Assembly (NCBI GenBank): GCA_029204225.1
Contig: CM055106.1
Coordinates: forward strand, 42,302,368-42,366,367
Origin: Diphasiastrum complanatum
Taxonomy: Eukaryota; Streptophyta; Lycopodiopsida; Lycopodiales; Lycopodiaceae
Direction: 5' to 3'
Length of the DNA: 64,000 nt
Below, in pieces: positions 21,652-34,554 of the stretch. A program made the position numbers and the translations under genes. Every line of letters begins with the position of its first letter. Position 1 is the first letter of the stretch. A model generated the notes under the pieces. That model had not been told where the DNA came from. It saw nothing but the letters and a program-made list of their open reading frames with translations, and searched no databases.

Positions 21652-24600
21652 TCATAAGTCGTTAAGAAGTTCTAAAAGAAGCATTCCGAATAAGGCGCAC
21701 TCTATCTCTAGTCCTATTTTTACCATCTCTAATCTGAAATTCATCCATCTGCCACCAAAGTTGATGCTCATATCTTTCCTTACAAAGTTGTCTATCTTAC
21801 ATGAAACTGACTTTTTGCAACCATAGTTGGTGGGAGCTTTTGTGTTAGTTTTATGCTTTTTGAATTTCAACTGAGGACCTTGTAGCTTTTGGCAACTTTG
21901 GCTAAATTCCAAAGTTTGATCAACAGAGCCAAATAACATGTTTTCATAAAGGAATTCCGACAAAATCCTTGAATTACTCACTAGCCCATTGATTCTTTGT
22001 TGAGCTTCAAATTCTGGGATCTCGTACCCTGCATATCTGTCCCCATTGAAAACTAGTTGCGTTTGGGCATTTGCATCCCTCCAATAATCTGACCTTAAAG
22101 CTGGAAGTTCTGGCACATGTTCTTTCTTATCATTTCTTGCGAGTGTAGAATTATCGAAGACATGATCAGCCAAATTCCTATATGAGAAAGTTCTGATTTT
22201 CGTATTGTCGCCAGAGCTACAGATCCATCTTGTACTGCATTTTGAGGCATCCAATGTGGTGGAAGTTAGATGTAAACTTCCACGAACGTTTTCAAAGAGT
22301 GGGTTCATGGGCTCTGCAAATAAAGCAAGGTCAGCTAGTATGCAGTTATAGGCCTAGTGATCTGGTTTTACGATGCTTTCAAGCATGATCATCGTGAACG
22401 GAAAAATAGCAATAGATATAGGAATGTTGAACATGTGAATCTTAAAGTTCGCGAGAGTAAAGAACAGTACCAAAGCTACTGGTACTGTTGTCTGGACTAG
22501 GAATTTCATCATGAAAGGCTAGATTCAAAACAGACACTGGGCTGGGCTGGCCAATTTCTTCCGCTGCTTTACATGCTGTTACTGATTCAGAAGTCTCCAC
22601 CATTATAAAAGTATTCGCATTGTTTTGGAGTGTGCTCTCTGGTTTGCCGGCACTGAAGGCTTCACCAGTTTCAATTGGATGCAAAGGCTGCACACCCTGC
22701 AAATGTGCAATATGAACAAAGTAAGAAAACTGGTGAATAGCTCCAGAAATAAATTCTGAAATAGTCTGCACAAGAACGCAAGTTCACGGCTTCCTGAGAA
22801 ATCAACTAAGCTGAAAGGCTTCCTAAATGCATTGACAAATAAAGCATAATAACATACCTCGGGTTTATAATGCTCCTTAAATCCACCGATCGTAGTAATT
22901 TGTGAGTCAAGAATGGGTTCCAGTACTCTGGAGCAAGGTTCTCCGTCTGCAGCTGGCAAGTTTGGTTTGTCAGCAAAAGTTTTTGAGCAGACACTTTGTC
23001 CTGCCGGGCAGGTCTGTACTTTCTGAGCTATAAAAGTTTGAAGTAGGCTAGTGGCAATGATATCCTGGTTATATTTCCAGCCAACATAGCTAAAGTCTAT
23101 AAGATCAGCCTCTGAAGTTTTTGAGTCGAGTTTATTGTCCCAAGTTTCTGGAGAAAATAGAGTGTTGGTGTGAATTGCAAGAAAGTCAGAGGTATCACAC
23201 GAACTGGTACTCGCAACTACCAGCTTCTCTACATCATCATGTATTTTGGCCTTGTGCATGTCAAGAATTTGTTGTTTGATTTGTCCTGTACGAACGCTTT
23301 GATGTTCTCGCTTGTTGATAGGCAGCAGAGCATTCAAAGAGCTGGAAGAGCCCTTACTCTGTTGATGCAGCTCGCCGGGTCGTAATTTAATGAGAGGAAG
23401 CGAGCTATATTTAGGTTTACTAGAGTAGCATTTCCACTTGGAACAAGATATTTTCGTTTTCTCACCATGTTGAGACTTAGACCTTGATGGATTCTCCTCT
23501 CTTACAGAACACCCTTCGGATGTTTTCTGACTGCTTACGTTCACCAGAGGGCAAAGCAGTCTTGTGCAACTGCTGCTTTTCATTTTATCATGTAGAGAAG
23601 ATCTTCCTGCTGATTGCGAGGCAGTCCGCATTGGCAAGACTAACTCGGAATTATCGGATGGGTATATCTTACTCTTCTGAAGGTGGGTATCTTCTACTTT
23701 AGTCGCTGTTTTCTTTTCTCGGATCGCCAGTACGGTGCGCAGGTTAACACGATGTTGCTTTGTAATTCCATTTGTGTCATTGGGGTTTTCTTTCTTCAAA
23801 CTTTTGGTTTTGGAAACCGAACAAATTTCAGGTGAAGAGAAAAAAGTTCCATCTATCGCGCTGGCCTGTCGCAGAAATCCTCTAAATTTGTCCGTTGATC
23901 TTGATTGCACTCTCTTGCTACAGCTGGTCTTCCCACCGAATCTCTTTGTTGCTTGATTGTTTGAGATGTCTTCCGCATAATCTGCCAATTTCCCTAAAAC
24001 TTTTGAAAGTAAGACGTCTTTTTCTTGTTCAAAATTTGTGGACATTTTTACTTTGACTGCAACACTACCTAGTTTCTGCAAAGATGAATTCAAATTCGTC
24101 TTAGGTTTCACTTCCCGTCTACTTTTGCCAAGTTTATTGGAGAATTTCATCTTGTTCACCCCATTTCTTCCAGATGCCGGATCAAATGATTGAGCTTTTC
24201 GAAGATTCTGGCTTGAGGAGACGTCATATACTGGACTACTCTCCATGGATGTTAGTTCGCCATTCTTTGAACGAAATGCTGTCACAACTGCGTCAGCGCA
24301 GCTCCCGGAATCTTTGTTAAACAATTTTCGAGCTAAAACTTGGGCACGAGAACGGTGAAGCGGCAGCATGCTAGGCTTTAAAATTTTTACAGCAGCTTCC
24401 GCAGGCACTGATGATCTTTTGCAGGTTTTGTTCTTGGGGCTCTGGATTGGATAATTACATTTCATTTGCTTGCTTGAAGGCGATAACATTGCCTGAAAAA
24501 CAGGATTCTCTGCACAAGGTGACTGACAGGGCATGCTGGTCAAACACAGTTTGGAATTATCTAAGCATTGGGAAGAGACTCTGGTCAATTGAGTCGTGAC

Positions 24601-27600
24601 GAGCGTTATCGTTTTAGGTACCTTGTAAAGGCAGTCGTGAATAAAACGCTTTTTTAAAGTTCCTAAGTTTGGGCAAATCACAGTCGACGATCTTGTTCGC
24701 CGCACCTGATCAAGAGGCTCCTTGATGATACTAGGAAATTTTTGGTTTACTTTTGCCGTTGTGACATCTTTAGTTGATGTATCCACAAGAAGTTCTCGAA
24801 GTAGAAATTGCTGCTCTTGTTTATTATGTAGAAGTTTATGAAGTGGCTGAGGTTCTGATTGCTTCCTTAGCTGGAAGTCACTATCCTCGGTAATTGTGCC
24901 CGTACTAGAGAGCTTTTCTTTTAGTGTTTCGATTTTAACATCTTTTGTTAATCTATCCTCAAGAAGTTCTCGAAGTATACATTGCTGCTCTTGTTGATGA
25001 TGCAAAAGTTTATGAAGTGGTTGAGGCTCCGATTGCTTCCTTTGCTGCAAGGTTCTATCCTCCTTAGTTGTACCTGTACTGTCTGGAAGGAATTCAAGAC
25101 CCATAAGACGGGCCACTAGGCTTGGTTTCCGTTGAGTAGTCTTAATTCCATTCTCAGGAGTGTCTTCTGGATGCGTTTTTACAAGGTCCAAAGGCGCGGT
25201 GCATTGGTCCTCCGAATTGGAAAAAACTTCATAATGTGCACTAGCAATCTGCGACACGACAGCGTTAAGACATTGATAAAAGTACGGTGCTTAAGAAAAA
25301 CTTAAAGATATGAATACAACATATGATCGGCTCCAGAATGCCAGTGAGAAGTTAATGCCATGAAGTTGATCTTTTATTCGTGGAATTAGCCGATTGCTTG
25401 CTGACTTCATACATTTTTGCAAGGTATCCTGATACAAAGCAACATTCTAAAGTTACTATAGAAATGGTGGAAACTAGGCCCTTTCGATAAAAGTTTGTCG
25501 GGCTTTGTTTTCCAGTCATCATGCTTGAAAGAAATGTAGTACACACTATATCCGTTGGGTTCGGGGTACAGAATGCTGAATGCTGCCTGTTGGCTCACTA
25601 ATTACGGACTCCATTTCCGGAAGAGATATATCTTCAAGTTCTATTGGAGATCTGGCCTATGTAGAGTTTGAACTTTCTACAACTTCTTCATAATACATTT
25701 CTTAAGTAAATGAGAGAAATGCCAGTACACTTTTCATTTTTTTGAAATTTATCAAGTTCATGGCCTTCAACGGATTCCATAAAATTTTGTTTTAAGTTTT
25801 TAGGGATGTAGTTTTATACTGAACAAGTGCTATATCAAAATAGTAGCAGAGGATGGAATCAATTGTGGTGTTGTAGAGCCCAAGTTTTAAATTCGTTCAC
25901 TTTAAAAAAGAACCGGAAAAGCATTTATTCCTCGTTGCTGGAACATAGATATGGCAGTCAAACATATTCGGATTGTTTTTCTTGACATGTCCTATCATTT
26001 TTAATTTTTTTTTATATAAGTTCTCCAGATAGATTCCAATTATTGCGACATTACAAAATTACAGCAAGTACATCTGTACATGGAAATCATCTACACGATT
26101 GAAGTCCTCGGTAATGTGTTTTTCTAGGATTATGGCAAAATTTTTACAAAGCAATCAAAACGTTGCTGCCAAATGGTCTGTAGAATATCAAAATACAGTC
26201 CTGTATATGTAGACTAGTTTACAGAAACACTCACGTAATCTGGATTCTGTAGACAATTGACAAGAACAATCAATTCCCTTTGTGTACACACTACAACAAT
26301 CTACTGTTATATGTGACTGTGCAGAGTAACAAGGTGCAAATTAGAACCATCATAAACACAGATTAATAATAAGTTTGTTCTCAAATGTTCTACGTTTGCA
26401 TTACTTGGTGATTATCTTGTTATTGTGTAAAGTGTTATAGATTGCTACCATTTGGACTAGTGCAGCTATCTCATTCCTCACATTAATCACAGTCAGAGAG
26501 CAAACTAGCCAAGAAGCTTACCACGCCCCACGTAAAGAGTAAGTTTTCAGTAGGTGAGAAGATTTAGTAGTTTGATAAGAGTCAAAGTAGATACTGATGT
26601 CAACAAGCATTGGCTAGGAAAACAATGGAATATTATATGTCTGTCTATATATATACAATGGAATACATATATGTATATGCTTGGCACCAACATCAAAACT
26701 AAACTTATGTGCATTTTGTCTAAAAACACAAAATAAGATTCTAGGAAGCACTCCCATGATCGACTACGAAAATGTTTTGCATGTTCAAGCTTGTGAAAGA
26801 CATTTGAGGGTGCCACAACGATATCAGGCCGAATGCCCTGCTGACGTGATATCTGGGGATGTTTGCAAACTTGAATAGATCTAACTACAGAGCTTTACAA
26901 CGTCATGATTGGCAATGAACTGGACTACTTGGGTATCAATAGGAAATCAAAAAAATTGATTCTGAAGCTTTTTAATCAAATATATAAGCATGTTGGCAAA
27001 GAATAGCAGTTCCATTAAATTTATAAGGATAAAAATGAAAAGTACGGTTCCTTTGCTTTGAGACAAGAGGTTAAAATTAACATGAAACAAAGCTTACCAA
27101 CAAAGCTTTCTCCATCTGCAGGTTTTCTCTTTCAGATTCTAATTCGAGTTGTTCTGCAGTTAGTAGACAACAATCATGCATGTTAGGAGCTCAGAAAAGA
27201 TTCAATTTTTCATACATGTGTACTCTGAATATATTATGACCATGACGTCTATTTCAAGCATTTAAAGTGATTATACATAGCCTATTATCAAAAAATTTGT
27301 AACAATCGAGCAAACTACTGGAGATTTATTGATTTACCTAGTATTACAGCTTTTAAGAAGCGTCTTAAGTACGCTAGTTTCTACGCTTTGGTAGACATCG
27401 ACAAAGTTTCTGAGTGCATTTCTATAGATCTCAAAATAACACCTAATCAGAGCAGAAGCGACACTAAATACTCAAATGAAATGTAAAACTGAAGCTATCG
27501 CAAAGGTAGCATTATCCCCCCTCTGAGCAAACTAATAAATGAGCGATTCTGGAACTGGAGGCAGATAATTTGGAAAAACACAAAGTTAGTTTTCTTAAAT

Positions 27601-29073
27601 GGAGATTGTCGACTATGTATGTATCTTCATCACCGTAAATCTGAATGATTTTACTTTCTTTCCAAAAAATTTCCCCCAGTCCCGGAGGTATATGCAGACT
27701 TCAAATTTAACAGTTCGTTTGTATCTGCAGCTGTGATGTAATTGGACTGTAGATTCACTTTATACAAACACTTAGGAATAGTTAGAATGTAAAGTAAAAA
27801 TTAAAAGACAAACTAGTTACAATAAATTACAAGAAAGCTGGCATTAGTTAGAATATTGAAGCAATAATCAAAAGACAAGTTAGCTACAATAGTTTAGATG
27901 AAAGTTCATAGCTATTAGGTGTGGATATATCCACTATCCACTATTTCAGGATTGGTTAGGAAGTACGATAAAATAAAAGGAGCTGCAGAAGGCAGCCAGA
28001 GGTAGAGAGGAAGTTTCAAAGAGCTTTTGTAAGAGTAAAGATTCCCTTTCTTCATAGACATAGCTAGATAGATAGGAGCAGACTCTGCAACGTATACAGG
28101 CCGCCCACTGTCTATATTCATAACAGCATTATGATACTGTTATCATTATGTTTCTGCTTCATCTGGGCTATGATTAGGTGTTTTTTAAAGCTTTGTTCTT
28201 ACCTTCTGCTGTATGTTAAACGTTTCACAAAATTACTGTTATGTACTATTCCACTCCAAGCTGTTAATTCAAGCTACATTGGATCTGTTATACACATATC
28301 ATCACGTAGCATACCAAAATTCTACAATTTAAACCTACTCACAACCAAGAAACTCTATTAAACTTGACCTAGATCTAGTAACTCTCCTCTAAGATCTTTT
28401 CCGACGAAATAAAAGTTCATGGCGGAGGCAGTCGCGCGATATCATCTTGCGCACTGCGGAGGAAATTTCATAAGCAGCCTCGATCGCAGGCATTCTCAGA
28501 AAAGTAACAGAGCACGAGCTGGTCTACAAAGAAACCAGTACAAAGAGGTGGGAAGCTAAAACAGGTGCATTTCATAAGTGACTATGTGTTGTTATTGTCG
28601 TCCTATTGACAAAGCCTAAGATGCATTGTCACCTACTCTGTGTTCCAAGGAAAATCAATTAGAAAATGCTTCAATTGTGTAGATTCGATTTCAACTTGAA
28701 TTATTTCAACTCGCTATGAGCGTATCAATGCTAAGGGGAAAGGTAAGCTTTTGATTTTTGAATCACCTTGACGTCGAGGTTCAGAAGAAAAGAAATGTTT
28801 CATGATGCATTTCTTGCGTTGTAATAAATTGCGCAGCGCTCCCTTAACAAATTCTGCTCCGGTTGTAGTTTGAAGTTCTATAGCCTCATAGGCCAATGTA
28901 TGCTTGATTCTCGTTTCCATCATCAATTGACTGCAAAAAGCTCTGAGAAAACGGAGTCGAATCAATGGCGGAAGATTCTGGAGGTCGTGAAAGCTTGAAC
29001 AATCTCGAACCAAAACACAAGGTGTTGCTGCGAGAAAATTACGGAGTATATTGAATAAGGAAACGAAAATCAT
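21652..29073 (-). CDS. TRM/LONGIFOLIA-like protein (DUF3741 and DUF4378), five exons
   Basis: Proposed exons on the minus strand: 28767-29073, 27098-27153, 22858-25248, 22471-22696 and 21652-22313, giving about 1213 codons. All four introns are GT-AG and all phases agree (1, 0, 0, 1). Exon 2 is a 56-bp microexon encoding a charged helix (EQLELESERENLQMEKALL). Exon 3 carries the DUF3741 motif KPSLVARLMGLEFLPDS near residues 162-178, then two tandem 58-residue repeats, then a long basic Ser-rich, probably disordered region. Exon 4 has the QPSPVSVLNLAF motif and exon 5 ends in the DUF4378 tail (RWMNFRLEMVKIGLEIE, LLLELLNDL). TRM proteins bind the TON1/PP2A complex and organise cortical microtubules, affecting cell elongation and division planes. 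The length is at the upper end for the family. ATG 29073 directly follows an in-frame TGA; a good acceptor at 29150 suggests a 5' UTR intron. The first exon is the least certain part; MMETR at 28923 is an alternative start. Confidence 0.8.
27098..27153 (-). other. microexon 2 of the TRM-like gene
   Basis: A 56-bp exon too short to show as an open frame. It is bounded by AACTGCAG (acceptor side) and GTAAG (donor side), and needs one base from exon 1 to give Glu as its first codon, which exon 1 supplies. The coded segment is the coiled-coil-like QLELESERENLQMEKALL. Introns of 1613 bp and 1849 bp flank it; neither shows another coding piece or a recognisable transposon. Confidence 0.75.
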
Positions 29074-29149
29074 TCAGGACAGGAATTGGTGACACTTCCA
29101 CCACGTAAGAGGACACGACAAATACGGTCATATGCGAAACTGATGTGTT

Positions 29150-30924
29150 CTGAAAAAGGAAAAAGGTCAGTTGCTATGACGGGAACAGAGATAGTGAAAG
29201 GTTCCTGTTTATATTGAGACTAAAGAAAATTAAATTTTGAACTTTCACATGCAAGCTTGCAAGTCACGTCCTTTGGCGGTGTAAATCGTATGCATGAATG
29301 GCATTTGGATGGCCGTTTTACGCCCAGAGGCAAGAACGGTGTGATAAACTAAGCAATGAGGGTAGAGATTGAGCCTGTTTCGCATCTTTATATAATGTAA
29401 AGGGATTCACTTGACCGAAAGCAAGAACGAACTGCCTGGGATCTACCGCAGACAGGCATAACCATCGCCATCTTGAAATGATGATGGTTTCAGGTGAACT
29501 TATCTTCTGAGATTTATCCTTGAGATAAGTAGTTGTCGTCAAGTATACAAAACAAAACAGGATTGAATCGAAACGTCTCGTCACAATTCAATTGTAAGGT
29601 GCATAAACAGCTCACTTATTGTCCTGCTTAATTGTGTGATTGGATTCGGGTCGAAGCAGGAACTCATCCCCGCACATAAATTGCGAAGCGGCTGACATCT
29701 TTCAAACGGATATTGAGGACATGGTGTTCCATTAACGAGGCACAGTTTGACACAAAAAACCATGTGAACGCCAAATATCCAGAATAAAGCTACTAAACGC
29801 CTGTCAAGGTCATACTATAAAATTGCTGACACGTAAAGGGAAGACTTCAAAGGTTCAGTCAGATACCTTGAAACAATGAGTATGACCTGTGATCCGGCCA
29901 GATGATCAGACTATCTTCGGGTTCTTTTTCAAATAGTAAAAGGTAATTTCAACTTTTAGTTTTAAATTTCAAACATGAGAAAACGCAGAGTATGATGAAG
30001 ATTGTGAGAATTCAAAGTAGAAGGAAGGCGGGACCAAGGCTCCGAGTCTTTGAAAATTGAGAGCATAGAGCAAATTTTCGAATTTTCTGTTGTGAGCTTG
30101 TGAGAGTTTCGACGTTTGACCTTGTAAGACCCAAAAGTACTGTTACACAGACTGACTCCTGACACATTCTACTCAAAGTTCAGCCCCCATGCAAATCACA
30201 AAAGAATTCATGGGAGTCTGGAAAACTTGGTAGTTGAAACGCTTCAGATGGCTCCTGCCATGACCCAGGTGCCTGCGTATCTAAGAGTCAGAAGAAAAAT
30301 CTAAAGAAAACAAACCATCTCAGTCACCGTGGCAGTGGCAGCCTGCAGTGCAGTACCCAAAGCAACCTTTATCTCTGAATAGAAATGCGACATCTCCTGA
30401 ATTTCATCCAGAATCCAGAATACATAATCCCGCCATTACACTACACATGGCTAGGCATTGACCAAAGGTTCAATATTCAAATCTTCAATTTCAGATTGGC
30501 TAACAAAAATTGGATACAACTTCACATCTGCGCTGGAGCCAGTGTCAACGTCCGGCGCTTTCTTTCTGAGGCTGCGTCAGGCCAGCAGCCCCACAGGCTC
30601 TACCCAAGAATTTTAGTGAAGTTGAGAGGGAGCTCTCACTGCTCAGCTCGTGAATCCTGATTGTCAGAACTCCTGAATCCTTAATGTCAGAGCCAGCTAG
30701 GTACTAGCTACGTGCTCATGCAAAGGCAACAGGCTTTTGCAATGTGTTTTCTAAGTCTTCCAGCTTCCGAGTTCTCGAGGACCAATTTGTCCTTGAGAGA
30801 AACCACATTTTCAACTTAGTTTATACTTTTTAACAAAAGAGAACCCTTTTTTGTGCCCCCCAATAAGTGAAGTGATCACTTGGCTGTGGACGTCTTTTCC
30901 TTTGACAATCAGACCTGTATACTC
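29150..30924. promoter_or_regulatory. upstream region of the TRM-like gene
   Basis: Somewhat richer in G+C than its surroundings, especially 30230-30660, and free of recognised transposons, as expected for a 5' UTR intron plus promoter of the minus-strand gene. Polypyrimidine tract plus TTTTTCAG ending at 29150 is a good acceptor for a 5' UTR exon. I could not identify a TATA box or start site. Open stretches at 29318-29584 (minus) and 30385-30660 (plus) have no recognisable content. Confidence 0.35.
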
Positions 30925-31420
30925 ACTCTATATAGGTTGGGACTCAAATTCATAGAATCACACCACAATTGAGGACATATAGTAAATACAAGAAAAAAAT
31001 TAAGAACCTCTTGCATACTCTGTATAGGTTGGGACTCTGTATAGATTGGGACTCAAATTCATAGAATCACAACACAATTGAGGACATATAGTAAATACAA
31101 GAAGAAAATTAAAAGCCTCTTGTATACTCTGTATAGGTTTTGTGTTAGACTGACTCAAATTCACAAAATCCCAGCACAAATGAGGACATATAGTAATACA
31201 AAAAGAAAAAGGTGAACTGTTCATAAGATATTTCTCTAGTTGATGCCCTGCATACAAACCAAATTTAAGACCCAAATATACAAGACAAAAAAAAAAAGTT
31301 GAACAAGTTACCACTTATGATAAACTTGACATTGGAAGATGTCTCACATGTTCCTCCTCTATAAAAACCAAAGTTAAGATCCAAATGAGGACATGCAATA
31401 CAAAAAGAAAAAAGTGATTG
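30925..31420. repeat. tandem repeat, 100-110 bp unit
   Basis: Units built around TATAGGTTGGGACTCAAATTC and GAGGACATATAGTAAATAC start near 30941, 31050 and 31152, then more diverged ones near 31260 and 31370. The first two are the most alike; later units lose the first half. There is no coding signal. Confidence 0.8.
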
Positions 31421-32610
31421 TTTCATTTATTTGATGCCCATCGTCATAACTACACTAAATTCAAGACCTAGATTGCCCACCAAAATGATAGCCTTGATAG
31501 AATCATAATCAGCCACCATGATTAATTCTCAAACACAAAGGACGAGCATAGATCTTTTGTACACTGAAGGTATAAATGCTCACATATTGTAGATTTATTT
31601 AAGTGAACAATTTAAAATCATTATTAGATATTGATTTTTTCTCACCAAAGTAAGTTGACAATGCCAAATAACTCAAAAACTAAATGTCTTACAACAACAT
31701 TGTGGTATCTTGCCACAAAGGCCTTGATGTGATGATGAAATTGTTGGATTCAAAACGATAAATCATGTTATGTAGCATTTTTTGTTTCGTTTTCTTTGAG
31801 GTTAAGATAGTTGCACTTATTAGGTTTTTTGTGAAAGAGGTAAGTTATCAATAACTTACCACAAATTGCAATCTTCATCTAATCACAATTTGTTGAAGTT
31901 GGCTAGCAGATTTGTGACTTTTCATTTTATAGTTGAAGAATATTGGAGAGTGATCAAACCAATATACATAAGTTGAACCACAATGGAATTCCTGATTATT
32001 GCAATTTGTCCATATGTGATCAAGCTATGAGCTGTATAGAGTTGTGGCTTCTTTGAAAAGTATTTGCAGTCCATGTTTGGACATGAAATTTTGTAGTTGT
32101 TGAGTAGGTAAATTGGGCTTTAGAATATCAAATTGAAATTCACCTATTAGAGTTGTTAAAGCATTCATGCTTATTGTTTGTAGCTCGTTGTGGAGAATTT
32201 TTGATATCAATTTAATGTTTGTTGTTGTAGGTATGTAGCTAGCATGTGCATGTGAAATTGTGTTCCTCCATTGAATACTAAATGTATTATTTCAATATCA
32301 TTGGTGTTGAATGTTATGGCTTTGTAGAATATGTGTCATCTTGCAAAAGATTGTATTCCAACATATAAAAGCTATCAAAATTTTGAAATATGTGTGGAAA
32401 GTATGTGCTTTTGTGTCTTTAACATGTTTTTTAAAATCAACGTAGAATTTTTGTAAGGATATCATCTTCAAGAACTGTATTATGAAATGCATGTTTCCAT
32501 TTTGGTTGATTTCAAAAATATTGAGTTTCCAAGTAGCTGTGTTAATATGTGGTCTTTTCATTTCTTTTTTACTTTTTTGTCGATGACAAAGTGTTAAAGC
32601 TGTAATGATT
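31421..32610. other. AT-rich flank of the gypsy element
   Basis: No gene recognised. Short open stretches on the minus strand (32025-32210, 32298-32561) have low-complexity composition. This sequence continues beyond 35480, being split by the gypsy insertion. Confidence 0.4.
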
Positions 32611-32615
32611 GTAAG

Positions 32616-32844
32616 TGTTGCACCGGCGCCTCAAACGGCGCTGGGACTTGAGCGGTTTCCCCAACACGCACTTAAGTCTAACATTCATCCATCATGCACT
32701 TACGTAAAAGCCAACTTAGAAACGTAACAAGCTTAACCATTCAAACTTAAGAAAACAGGAATCCCAACCAACCCGAAAGCCAACTAAGAATCCGTCCCCA
32801 AAAGGTAATTAAAGGCAAAGGCAAGCCACACATGAAACCCAAGG
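32616..32844 (-). repeat. truncated 3' LTR of the gypsy element
   Basis: Keeps the R-U5 side of the LTR and ends in the outer TSD. Homology to the 5' LTR stops abruptly at 32844, where coding sequence for the integrase N terminus begins. The junction is therefore a deletion breakpoint joining integrase to LTR. Confidence 0.88.
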
Positions 32845-33600
32845 ACATATACTCTGCGTTGTTTATAAACAACCATTTGGTCTTTCCAAGTGAAATGTTT
32901 ACAAGGCTTTCCCAGCTGGAATTTGATCATTAGATTCTTGGCCAACGCATCTGCACCATAGTTCTCCTTGATTTCTTGGAGTAGACCGGTCACCTGGGTT
33001 GAAACCGTCACCATCAAGTGCTCCTATCTACTGAGTGCATCTGCTACCACATTATTCTTTTCCGCCGTATGTAGAATCTCTATATTGAATTTCGAGAGAA
33101 AGTTTTGCCATCACATCTGCTTTGGCGTGAGCATACCTTGGGATGAGAAGTACTTGAGTGATACGTTGTCAGTGAACACCTTAAAGGGCTTTCCTCCCAC
33201 ATAATGTCTCCAATGCTCCACTACTTGTACGACTACAACCATTTCTTTTTCATGAGTTGGCCATTGTCATTCTACATCACTCAATTTCTTTGAAAAATAT
33301 GCAACTGGTTTTCCCTCTTGCATCAACATGGCCCCAATAGCAAAGTTTGATGCATCTGTATGTATTTTGAAAGGTTTGCTAAAGTCCGGTAGGGCAAGAA
33401 TGGGTTCTTGAGTGATCCGTCGCTTTAGTTCTTGGAACGCTGCTTCACATTCCGGTGTCTATGTCATTTTTAGACGAGTCTTTGTCTGCTCCAACAACTT
33501 CCCTTCTGGAACTTCTCGGCAGATACAAAGAAAGCACTTTGACCTTTTCCCTTTTGCCATTCTTTTCATCCCTAATGCTGCAACCAGATTTTATTCAATA
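32845..33600 (-). pseudogene. gypsy RNase H and integrase N-terminal remnant
   Basis: Reading the minus strand from about 33460: the gypsy RT-RNase H connection, then FAIGAMLMQEGKPVAYFSKKL, EHWRHYVGGKPFKVFTDN, SLKYF, and VADALSR. These are the standard Ty3/gypsy RNase H landmarks (TDN catalytic region, VADALSR end). The integrase start follows, with FTWKDQMVVYKQRRVYV, and is cut off at 32845. A few in-frame stops are present. RNase H of this type clearly separates it from the copia elements elsewhere in the window. Confidence 0.85.
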
Positions 33601-33637
33601 TCAGCACTCTTAGCATTCCCTTCGGACAGGGCTTTTG

Positions 33638-34001
33638 TCACACAAATTTGTCCCTTGTAATCCAAGAGGACCAAGTTTGAGCTCCTCCCCAACTGTGAAA
33701 GCTTAGTTTAGCCTTCCATCTTCCAATCTGCATCGGGATGTTCAATGTCACTTTGTCTGCATCTAGTGCTCCCTTCGTTGTTTCTACCTTGAGAGTTGAT
33801 GTAACATTCCTGGTCGGCAAGCTGAATTGTTCTACCATGCTCCTTGATATAGTTATTTGAAGCTCCAGAGTTGACTTCCTCCCCGCGATCTTCCCTAATA
33901 GGAATAACAATAATGAACCAAACCTTCTTGGGGGTTGCCCCATGGAAGTTCCTTTCCATAGTTGTGTGTTGTCCACCCACAAATGTAAGCTCCTCTCTCA
34001 A
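33638..34001 (-). pseudogene. gag/protease scrap of the gypsy element
   Basis: Two overlapping minus-strand frames (33638-33982 and 33708-34001), each about 100 codons, lie where gag/protease should be. One contains PTRNVTSTLKVETTKGALDADKV and a Trp/Lys-rich end resembling a retropepsin-region linker. There is no zinc knuckle and no intact protease site. Assignment rests mainly on position. Confidence 0.4.
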
Positions 34002-34189
34002 CTCCCAACTAGATTAGATCACCTGGATCAAAAAAAGCAGTCAGGGATAATTCAGGTCCAGGCAAGCACACGACAAATGAACATACCAGCCAAAGCTAAA
34101 CAGAGGATCCCTCTCAAGTCACGCCCCACCAAATCTGGCCGATAGCCCTTATAACTAAACGATTGGCAGTTATCCCGCACTGGCAGCTA

Positions 34190-34475
34190 ACCACCCGTGC
34201 TTTACACCCAAATTCGAGCAACATCTCTATATCAATGGTTAACTCGTACAGTTCGAATATGTCACCCCGCACTCCACAAGGCACAGACCGTGCTTTCACC
34301 TACCTAGGTAGCACTTTGCCTTACTACGTGCAGATGGCGCCAGGCCTGAACCTCGAGAACTGACCGTGCTTACACCTCAAGGGCAGCACATTGACTCATC
34401 AAGTCCCTCGTTCTGCCGACCACCTCAACCATGGACGCACCCGTGCTTACACTATGGGTAGCACCTTGCACAACG
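34190..34475 (-). repeat. short repeats in the gypsy leader
   Basis: Four copies of a CCGTGCTTNCACC word at about 34195, 34288, 34363 and 34441, spaced about 75-95 bp. In the last three it is followed by a GGTAGCACYTTGC-like word. They lie in the untranslated leader between primer site and gag and could be packaging-related or simple duplications. Confidence 0.6.
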
Positions 34476-34540
34476 GCTGTCCTGACAAATCCCAAAACGT
34501 GGTCCTCCCTATGAGACTTGAGTAGCTGATCGACTAGTCG

Positions 34541-34552
34541 GCTCTGATACCA
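34541..34552 (-). other. primer-binding site, initiator Met tRNA
   Basis: Exact TGGTATCAGAGC on the minus strand, 2 bp from the 5' LTR. Confidence 0.9.
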
Positions 34553-34554
34553 CA

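Noticed and set aside
30385-30660. 91-codon plus-strand ORF upstream of the TRM-like gene
   Set aside because: No family signature; lies in the more G+C-rich upstream region where stops are rarer.
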